Shown piece after piece: positions 57,235 through 64,000 of a stretch of DNA of 64,000 bases. The first letter of the stretch is position 1. Every line of letters begins with the position of its first letter. The stretch covers positions 1-64,000 of the forward strand of contig CAWHIX010000016.1 of assembly GCA_963829545.1 (NCBI GenBank). The letters run 5' to 3'. The notes beneath the pieces were generated by a model. That model was not told the DNA's origin. It saw nothing but the letters and a program-made list of their open reading frames with translations, and made no database searches. The position numbers and the translations under genes were made by a program. The stretch comes from JAXGXJ01 sp963829545. GTDB lineage: Bacteria > Actinomycetota > Thermoleophilia > RBG-16-64-13.

Positions 57235-57657
57235 TCACGGCCTATCTGTCTTCGCCGCCGGCACAGCCACTATCAGCGTCATCCCTCTCACGTCGACCAC
57301 CCTGACCCTGGTGCCCTTCTTGGCCGCCTGCCCCGCATGCGTGCTCTCCGCCTTCCAGAGTTCCCCGTTGACTCTCACGTACCCGTCCGGGTCAAGCCCG
57401 TACATGACCGTCGCCTCGGAGCCGATGAGCCCCCTCAAGGGATCGCTCTCGTCAGACGCGTAGGCCTTCCAGACCTTCGGAAACAAGATTGCGTCCTTGA
57501 CGATCCACAGCAACACGATGACCACAGCCGACCAGACGGGCAGATCCACCAGATAGACGAGTAGGGCCAGCGCACCGGCCACGAGAACCAGTTCCGTCAG
57601 ATGGATGAGGGCGTACTTGACGACGACGCTCTTGGTCAGCATAGGGCCCGGAGCCAC
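57235..57657 (-). CDS. NfeD-like membrane protein
   Basis: A 140-residue protein with two N-terminal helices (LTELVLVAGALALLVYLVDL and WSAVVIVLLWIVKDAILF), followed by the C-terminal NfeD OB-fold: DESDPLRGLIGSEATVMYGLDPDGYVRVNGELWKAEST and VRVVDVRGMTLIVAV. NfeD proteins usually pair with stomatin- or protease-type partners; none is here. The first Met may be at 57642 (MLTKSVVV). It converges on the PRC gene. Confidence 0.82.
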   Translation of the reverse strand: MAPGPMLTKSVVVKYALIHLTELVLVAGALALLVYLVDLPVWSAVVIVLLWIVKDAILFPKVWKAYASDESDPLRGLIGSEATVMYGLDPDGYVRVNGELWKAESTHAGQAAKKGTRVRVVDVRGMTLIVAVPAAKTDRP

Positions 57658-57713
57658 CTCTCTCGGGGACCGGCGAACGGCCAGAAGCCGGCGCCACTCC
57701 TCACAAGGACCGA

Positions 57714-60125
57714 TCAGATGACATTCTCCGTCCTGGCGATGATGTCGTTCTGCAGGCTCCTGTGCAGCTCGACGAAATACGCCGAGAAACCGGCCACACG
57801 CACCACCAGGTTATTGTAGGTGTCGGGATCGTCTTGGGCCGCCCGCAGAGTGTCCGAAGAGACGATGTTGTACTGGACTTCCATCCCGCCCATGTCGAAG
57901 TAGGTGTCCATCATGCTCTTCACCTTCTGCAGACCGTCCTCGCTCGCCAGAGTCATGGGGGCGAATCTCATGTTGAGAGCCATCCCGTTGGTGAAAGGCC
58001 TGTGGTCGAAGCAGCTGGCGGAAGTCAGGACGGCCGTGGGGCCGTTCACGTCGGCGCCTTGCTTGGGTGAGATGCAGTCGGATAGCGACTCGCCGGTGAA
58101 ACGCCCGTCGGGAGTCGCCCAGGCCCGCGCGCCCGCGAAGACATGGGAGGAGGCGGTGAACAACCCGGGTCTGAATCGGCCGCGGGTGCTGTAACCCCGG
58201 CATACGGCGGAACTAAAGGTATCCATGGCCCAGCGCACGAGCGCATCCGCGTAGGGATCGTTGTTGCCGTAGTGGTGCGGCATGTTGAGGATCTGCTGGC
58301 GTAACGGCTCGTGGCCGGCCCAGTTGGCCATGACGGCGTCGTAGAGCTCTCTCGGCGTGCAGCGTTTGGCGTCGTAGCACAGGTACTTGATGGCGATGAG
58401 ACTCTCGCCCAGCGTGGCCACCCCGGTGGCCGGCACCCCGAAGGAGTTGTACTTCGCACCGCCGCAGACGCAGTCCTTGCCGCTCTCCACACACCCGTCC
58501 AGCATGGCGGAGAGCGCGGGCACGAGCCTGTCTCTCATCGACACCCATTCGGCGCAGTTGTTCAGAGTGAGCAGCCATTCGACGAAATACTCGATCTGCG
58601 TCTTGACGGCGTCCAAGACCTCGTCGAACGTCTCCATCTCGTAGAGGTAGCCGGTCGGGGGAGCGCATGTGGTCTGCGCCGACGGGCTGACACCGTTGTT
58701 GATGGCCAGCAGGAGCACGTTGGCCAGGTTCACATCGGCCAGCGAGTGGATGCCGCCCGTGGCCGGATAGTCGTTGCCCGATCCGCCTATCTCCTGGCAA
58801 CCGATAATGCAGAAATCCCTCGCGTCTTCCAGCGGGTAGTGACCGCCTTCGACCAGCGCGTCGATGATGAGCGACTCGTTCTGGAAGCAGGGTATGCCGC
58901 CCGCCATCTTGGAGGACTCGAACGCACACCCGAACAGCTCGTCGGGCGTGGTCTTGCCGACCCGGAGCGATACGGGCGGTTCGTGCAGTCGCAGCCGCGC
59001 CGGCGCCTCCAGAGCCATGAAGGTCACCGGGTTGGTGGCGTCGTTGCCCTCTCTGTCCACGCCGCCGAGCGTCAAGTGCTGGAAGGTGGAATACGCACCG
59101 GTGACCCGGGCCACGAGCACGGTCCTCGCCCCGTAGAGGGCTCCCACCTTCAGCCAGAAGCAGTCGACGATCTCCTGCGCCTCATCCAGGGTGATGGTGC
59201 CCGCCTCCAACTCCGCCTTCAGACAGGGATAGGTGTACTGATCGAATCGGCCGAAAGACAGGCCCTGAAAGTTGCCGTCGATGTAGAGGAAGGTCTGGTA
59301 GAGGAAGGTCGCCTGCACGGCTTCCAGGAAGGTCCGCGCGGGGTTCTCGGCGATCCAGTCGAGGGAGTCGGCCATCTTCAGGAGCTCGGCCTGCCTTCCG
59401 GCCTCCACGGGTCCGGCGGCCTTCTCCCGACACGCGGCGGCATAACGCCTGGCCAGCAGGATGTACGCGTCGCACACGGTGACGATCGACTTGTAGAAGT
59501 AGTACTTCTCGGCGTCGTCCCCGTACATGCGCCCGCGCATGGCGTCGAGCTTGTCCTGCACCTCCCGGCGGACCGCGCCGAAGCCCTTGTCGATCACCCG
59601 TTTGTAGTTGGGGACCAGATGACCCGTGGGAGCGGACCCGTTACCCCGGTGCCAGACCATGAGCACGCCGGCGTCGATGAGGGACTCGGAGCCCTCCGGC
59701 ATGGCCGCGTCCATGAGGTTGGTGAAGCAGTTGTCGCGCCAGAAGTCGCGGATCGTGTACAGCAGATCGCGCTCCTCCCGGGGGAAGCTCATGGGCTCGT
59801 CCTGGAACTCCCTGGCGTCGAACTCGCCCGTTTCCAGCTCGCGGTAGAGCCAGGCCATGCCGTCGTTCTCGGGCCACATAGTAGTGCCCTTGTAGTGCTT
59901 GCCGATGTTGCCCACGATCGACTCGTCGTCTTCCACGCGGATGGTCATCCGAGCGCAGATGTCGTAGAGGGACTGGGCCTTCCTCATGGCCGCGGGCGCG
60001 TACTTGTGCTTCCTGTACGTCTCGGTGACGATCAGGGCGCGCTCGGCATCGAGGACGAAGGGGAGGCTGCGATAGAGCTCCTTCATCCTCGTGATGCGGT
60101 CGCTAACGGGGCGGAATGAATACAT
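57714..60125 (-). CDS. Glycyl radical enzyme (pyruvate formate-lyase superfamily)
   Basis: Oxygen-sensitive radical enzyme of the PFL/dehydratase superfamily. ATG 60125 begins MYSFRPVSDRITRMKELYRSL. The PFL-like domain runs to about residue 660 and includes GNIGKHYKG, LDYGNFQGLSFGRFDQY-like segments and the active site FCIIGCQEIGGSGND, with the thiyl Cys at about residue 443 and Glu at 445. The glycyl radical domain ends in NNLVVRVAGFSAYFVELHR, the radical Gly at about residue 779. GCQE is unusual: most dehydratases and lyases have GCVE. Length 803 residues. No activating enzyme (a radical SAM protein with ferredoxin-type clusters) is in the window. The substrate cannot be told. It follows katG and is intact. 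Confidence 0.87.
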   Translation of the reverse strand: MYSFRPVSDRITRMKELYRSLPFVLDAERALIVTETYRKHKYAPAAMRKAQSLYDICARMTIRVEDDESIVGNIGKHYKGTTMWPENDGMAWLYRELETGEFDAREFQDEPMSFPREERDLLYTIRDFWRDNCFTNLMDAAMPEGSESLIDAGVLMVWHRGNGSAPTGHLVPNYKRVIDKGFGAVRREVQDKLDAMRGRMYGDDAEKYYFYKSIVTVCDAYILLARRYAAACREKAAGPVEAGRQAELLKMADSLDWIAENPARTFLEAVQATFLYQTFLYIDGNFQGLSFGRFDQYTYPCLKAELEAGTITLDEAQEIVDCFWLKVGALYGARTVLVARVTGAYSTFQHLTLGGVDREGNDATNPVTFMALEAPARLRLHEPPVSLRVGKTTPDELFGCAFESSKMAGGIPCFQNESLIIDALVEGGHYPLEDARDFCIIGCQEIGGSGNDYPATGGIHSLADVNLANVLLLAINNGVSPSAQTTCAPPTGYLYEMETFDEVLDAVKTQIEYFVEWLLTLNNCAEWVSMRDRLVPALSAMLDGCVESGKDCVCGGAKYNSFGVPATGVATLGESLIAIKYLCYDAKRCTPRELYDAVMANWAGHEPLRQQILNMPHHYGNNDPYADALVRWAMDTFSSAVCRGYSTRGRFRPGLFTASSHVFAGARAWATPDGRFTGESLSDCISPKQGADVNGPTAVLTSASCFDHRPFTNGMALNMRFAPMTLASEDGLQKVKSMMDTYFDMGGMEVQYNIVSSDTLRAAQDDPDTYNNLVVRVAGFSAYFVELHRSLQNDIIARTENVI

Positions 60126-60154
60126 GGTGTGCCTCGCTCTCGGACGTCCTCCGA

Positions 60155-62366
60155 TCACGCCAGGTCGAAACGATCCAAGTTCATCACCTTGCTCCACACC
60201 GCCACGAAGTCGTCCACGAACTTCTCCTGCGAGTCCTGCGCACCCGTAGACTTCCGCCAGGGCCCGGAGTTGGGAGTTAGAACCGAAGATGAGGTCCACG
60301 CGGGTGGCGGTCCACTTGGGCTCGCCGCTCTCGCGATCACGACCCTCGAACTCGTCGCCGGCCTCCGAGGTGGGCTTCCACATCGTGCCCATGTCGAGCA
60401 GGTTGACGAAGAAGTCGTTGGTGAGCGTCTCCGGCCTCTTGGTGAAGACGCCGTGCTGGGACCCTCCGAAGTTGGCGCCGAGGACGCGCATGCCGCCGAG
60501 GAGGACCGTCATCTCAGGAGCGGTGAGCGTCAGCAGTTGCGCCTTGTCCACCAGCAGTTCCTCTGCCGACACGGTGTACCTGGCCTTGAGGTAGTTGCGG
60601 AACCCGTCGGCAGTCGGTTCGAGCACGGAGAACGACACCGCGTCGGTCTGCTCCGGCGACGCATCAGTGCGTCCCGGCGCGAAGGGGACGGTCACATCGT
60701 GGCCGGCGTTCTTGGCAGCCTGCTCGACGCCGGCGCAACCGCCCAGGACGATCAGGTCGGCGAGTGAGACCTTCTTGCCGCCGGACTGCGCGCCGTTGAA
60801 CTCCTTCTGGATCCCCTCGTACGTCTCCAGCACCGTCTTCAACTGGGCCGGCTGGTTGACTTCCCAGTCGTTCTGCGGCGCGAGACGGATGCGGGCTCCG
60901 TTCGCTCCGCCCCGCTTGTCGGAGCCGCGGAACGTGGACGCCGAGGCCCACGCGGTCGAGACCAGTTGCGACACGGACAATCCCGAAGCAAGGATCTTGC
61001 TCTTGAGGCCGGCGATGTCCTGCGCGTCGATCAGCGTATGGTCGACCGCGGGCACCGGGTCCTGCCAGATGAGATCCTCCGCCGGGACCTCCGGCCCGAG
61101 GTACCGGGCCTTGGGGCCCATGTCGCGGTGGGTCAGCTTGAACCACGCCCGGGCGAAAGCGTCGGCGAACTCCTGAGGGTTCTCCATGTAGCGCCGCGAG
61201 ATGGGCTCGTAGATGGGATCGAGCTTCAGCGAGAGGTCCGCCGTGGTCATCATCGGCCGGTGCTTTTTCGCCGGGTCATGCGCGTCGACCACCATGTCCT
61301 CTTCGGCCACGTCCTTGGCCAGCCACTGATAGGCGCCGGCCGGGCTCTTGACCAGCTCGTAATCGTACTTGAACAACACCTTGAAATAGCCCATGTCCCA
61401 CGTGGTCGGGTTCGGCTTCCAGGCGCCCTCGATGCCACTCGTGATGGTGTCTCCGCCCTTGCCGCTGCCGAGGCCGCATTCCCAGCCGAGCCCCTGGGCC
61501 TCAAGGGGAGCCGCCTCAGGCTCCGGGCCGACGTGCGCCTTATCGCCCGCGCCATGAGCCTTGCCGAAGGTGTGCCCGCCGGCGACCAGGGCGACGGTCT
61601 CTTCGTCGTTCATGGCCATGCGGGCGAAGGTCTCGCGAACGTCACGGCCGGAGGCGAGCGGGTCGGGGTTGCCGTCCGGGCCTTCCGGATTCACGTAGAT
61701 GAGGCCCATCTGCACGGCGGCGAGGGGGTTTTCGAGATCGCGATCGCCGGAGTAACGGCTCTTGGGCTTATCGCTCGTGGCCAGCCATTCTTCTTCGCCA
61801 CCCCAGTAGATGTCCTCTTCGGGCTCCCAGATATCCTCGCGCCCGCCGCCGAAGCCGAAGGTCTTGAAACCCATCGACTCGAGGGCGCAGTTGCCGGCGA
61901 GGATCATGAGGTCGGCCCAGGAGATCTTGCGGCCGTACTTCTGCTTGATGGGCCAGAGCAGACGGCGCGCCTTGTCGAGGTTGACGTTGTCGGGCCAACT
62001 GTTGAGCGGGGCGAAGCGCTGGTTGCCGGAGCCCCCGCCGCCGCGGCCGTCGCCCATGCGGTAGGTGCCTGCGCTGTGCCAGGCCATGCGGATGAAGAGC
62101 CCCCCGTAGTGACCGTAGTCGGCCGGCCACCAGTCCTGCGAGTCGGTCATGAGCGCGTAGAGGTCCTTCTTCAAAGCCTCCAGGTCGAGTGTCTTGAATT
62201 CCTCAGCGTAGTCGAACTCCTCGCCCATGGGATCGCACAGGGGAGAGTTCTGATGAAGGATCTTGAGGTTCAACTGGTTCGGCCACCAGTCCCGGTTCGA
62301 CGTGCCGCCGCCGGCGATGGGTTTGCTTGTCCTCCCCGTTACCGGGCACTTGCCCTCTTCACTCAT
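60155..62366 (-). CDS. katG: Catalase-peroxidase KatG (one frameshift near the C-terminus)
   Basis: Haem enzyme that removes hydrogen peroxide. The N-terminal active domain has FIRMAWHSAGTYR (distal Arg, Trp and His) and VALVAGGHTFGKAHG (proximal His). The Met-Tyr-Trp adduct residues are visible: Trp in MAWHSAG, Tyr in LIYVNPEGP and Met in TTWDMGYF. The second, degenerate domain follows with RGGANGARIRLAPQNDWEVNQP and SLADLIVLGGCAGVEQA. In a GGG run at 60243-60245 the frame shifts. The correct end is GAQDSQEKFVDDFVAVWSKVMNLDRFDLA, with a stop at 60155. Without this correction the frame runs on into the next gene. About 737 residues. Confidence 0.93.
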
Positions 62367-62479
62367 CTCCGTTCTCCCTTCTCATCGTGCTCCTCCGGTT
62401 CCTGGCATCTCTTGCACAAGCCACGAAGCTGTACTCGGACCGATTCGACCCTGCCCAGTTCATCGGCCAGATCCGGAGC

Positions 62480-64000
62480 CTACTGCCGCGCCATGTGCAT
62501 CTTGAACTCTGCTTCGTCGTCCTTGATCAGTTCGCCGCTCAGGTCGACCGTCACGCTGTGGACGGTGCCGGTGAACTCGAAAGGCGGATCATAGAAGGGA
62601 GCTACCGGCGCTCCGGGGTCGGCTCCCACGCTCCATCCGCCGGTGAGGCCCATGGCCAGCGGGACCGTGTACGGAAAGTCGGCCTCTCCCACGAGCCTTC
62701 CGTCGATGTAGAGCTGGGCGCGCCCAGGCGTGCCCTTGCCCAAGGAGATGTCCGGTGGTCCGGTGACCTCGAACTCGAAGCGCAGGCTGTGGCGACCGGC
62801 CGGCACCGCCTCCTTCGAGTCCACGCGCAGGTAGTCGCGGGCGACGTAGTTCTGCACGTACTGCAGCCTTCCGTCCTTGATGTAGAGGCAGCAGCCGGCG
62901 TCGGTGCCGCCGAAGGAGAGGAGCGCTCCTTCGGCGCCGTCTGCCGGGACGTCCACCTCGGCGGTTATGCTGTGGGTGCGATTGAGGAGCCGTGGCCCGG
63001 CGTTCCAAGGCACCAACTGCGTGTGCGGGTAGAACGTGTAGGAGTTGCGGTCGGCGGTGATCTGCGGCCGCTCGTCCATAAGTCGCTGTACACCGCGGCC
63101 GTCCACCGGCATCACCTTGTACTTACCTGCTTCCACATACCATGCGGCGATCATCTCGATAAGCTTCGCCCGGTTCTCGGCGGCGACGTCGTGGTTCTCG
63201 GCGAAGTCCGCATCGACGTGATACAGCTCCCAGGCCTTGGCATCGAGCTGGGTCAGCGTGTCGGCGGATATCGGAGCGCCGAACGCTACGCCCGACTCGG
63301 TGAACGAAGGGCCCGGCCAGGGACAGACTGCGCGCCAGCCGTCATGGTAGATGGCGCGATGACCCAACATCTCGAAGTACTGGGTGAGATGCTTGCCCGG
63401 CGCCTCAGCGGCGTCGAAAGTGTGCGCGAAAGAGACTCCCTCCAACGGGGACTGGACGACACCCCTGATGACCGCGGGAGGCTCGATCCCCGTGGCATCG
63501 AGGACCGTCGGCACCATGTCGATGGCGTGGGCGTACTGTGTCCGCACTTCACCCTTGGCCGCGATCCCCTGGGGCCAATGCACGACGAACGGGTCACTGG
63601 TCCCGCCCCGGTAGGTCTCCCGCTTCCAGCGGCGGAAGGGGGTGTCGCCGGCCCAGGTCCAGCCCCAGGCGTAGTGGTTGAACGTCGTCGGTTCGCCGAG
63701 TTCGTCTATCTGTCTGAGATTCTCTTCCAGCGACTCGGGGACGTTGTTGAAGAAGAGAGTCTCATTGACCGATCCGGTGGGCCCGCCTTCCGAGGAGGCG
63801 CCGTTGTCGGAGAGGACCATGATCAGCGTGTTGTCGAACTCGCTGATGGTCTTGAGGAACTCGAACAGGCGCCCGATATGGTGGTCGGTGTGGGTGAGGA
63901 AGCCCGCGAAGACCTCCATCATGCGGGCGTAGAGCCTCTGCTCGTCGGGCGAACAGTCCGCCCAAGGCTTCACGTCGGGATCATGGCGCGACAGCTCGGC
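62480..64000 (-). CDS. Sulfatase (alkaline-phosphatase superfamily), partial
   Basis: C-terminal part of an arylsulfatase-type enzyme; the 5' end lies beyond the window and the catalytic Cys/Ser motif (CxPxR) is not seen. The visible part has the metal-binding LIMVLSDNGASSEGG, an Ala/Trp-rich TWAGDTPFRRWKRETYRGGTSDPFVVHWP, the histidine in YAHAIDMVPTVLDATGI and the end of the sulfatase domain near WYVEAGKYKVMPVDGRG. A separate C-terminal beta domain of about 180 residues follows (LLNRTHSITAEVDVPADG, GRHSLRFEFEV, KGTPGRAQLYIDGRLVGEADF), typical of the large arylsulfatases that are often cytoplasmic. The residue after the sulfatase domain keeps the Lys-His-like contact segment HAIYHD. Unidentified substrate. 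Confidence 0.9.
   Translation of the reverse strand, partial: AELSRHDPDVKPWADCSPDEQRLYARMMEVFAGFLTHTDHHIGRLFEFLKTISEFDNTLIMVLSDNGASSEGGPTGSVNETLFFNNVPESLEENLRQIDELGEPTTFNHYAWGWTWAGDTPFRRWKRETYRGGTSDPFVVHWPQGIAAKGEVRTQYAHAIDMVPTVLDATGIEPPAVIRGVVQSPLEGVSFAHTFDAAEAPGKHLTQYFEMLGHRAIYHDGWRAVCPWPGPSFTESGVAFGAPISADTLTQLDAKAWELYHVDADFAENHDVAAENRAKLIEMIAAWYVEAGKYKVMPVDGRGVQRLMDERPQITADRNSYTFYPHTQLVPWNAGPRLLNRTHSITAEVDVPADGAEGALLSFGGTDAGCCLYIKDGRLQYVQNYVARDYLRVDSKEAVPAGRHSLRFEFEVTGPPDISLGKGTPGRAQLYIDGRLVGEADFPYTVPLAMGLTGGWSVGADPGAPVAPFYDPPFEFTGTVHSVTVDLSGELIKDDEAEFKMHMARQ

Noticed and set aside
1..64000. tRNA or rRNA genes
   Set aside because: I found no cloverleaf with a T-loop GTTCGAATC-like box in the intergenic stretches, though a covariance search was not possible here.

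Overview
The window looks like two unrelated genomes joined at about position 7,925. Bases 1 to ~7,925 are AT-rich, with A/T-rich third codon positions and canonical TATAAT-type promoters. They encode the 3' end of an F1 ATP synthase operon (atpD, atpC) and a run of secreted or membrane-anchored surface proteins, among them a tandem duplicated pair. The short epsilon subunit and the C-terminal domain with the motif RHIDAGGGTP suggest a Patescibacteria (CPR) genome, probably Saccharibacteria-like. From ~7,930 to 64,000 the DNA is strongly GC-rich with G/C at third codon positions. Its gene content is that of a high-GC Gram-positive-type bacterium: SLH and CWB2 wall-anchoring modules, GerW, CotH, Usp, a GT39 mannosyltransferase and a glycyl radical enzyme. 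I would guess a deep actinobacterial, Coriobacteriia-like anaerobe, with low confidence. The switch falls inside two truncated genes, so an assembly chimera is the simplest reading.

Many genes in both halves carry one or more apparent frameshifts. At least two lie in short homopolymers, as expected from uncorrected long-read consensus errors. I give gene models that bridge these breaks. One break creates an apparent 1,550-residue KatG/glycyl-radical-enzyme fusion, which I split into two genes.

Layout of the GC-rich part. 7.9-11.1 kb: SLH/L,D-transpeptidase, MsrB, GerW, 2-hydroxyacid dehydrogenase. 11.2-17.3 kb: CWB2 wall protein, sulfite-oxidase-fold lipoprotein, phosphodiester glycosidase, GT39 transferase. 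17.4-20.8 kb: RmuC and a CocE-type hydrolase. 20.8-24.7 kb: a complete OsmU/Yeh-type osmolyte ABC importer. 24.8-26.2 kb: a MerA-like flavin disulfide reductase. 26.5-32.1 kb: a four-gene operon of two Cthe_2159-type beta-helix proteins, a VTC-type polyphosphate polymerase and a CotH kinase lipoprotein. 32.3-37.6 kb: DUF2769 protein, MFS exporter, zinc metallopeptidase, J-domain membrane protein, universal stress protein. 37.6-40.0 kb: queuosine precursor operon queF-queC-queD-queE. 40-41.7 kb: SLH/beta-helix surface protein. 42-51.5 kb: DUF4332 protein, GH3-family protein, HtrA-like protease, alpha-glucan phosphorylase, OFA-type MFS transporter. 51.7-57.7 kb: HisC, DUF1003, a second CotH lipoprotein, MidA-like methyltransferase, PRC-barrel and NfeD proteins. 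57.7-64 kb: glycyl radical enzyme, KatG and a partial sulfatase.

The most interesting system is the CotH / VTC / Cthe_2159 operon, which looks like a phosphate-transfer and acidic-repeat surface system. Its promoter region shares an 11-bp-period repeat (TTnACG-N5-TTTACA) with a divergent promoter at 13.85-13.92 kb, suggesting a small shared regulon.
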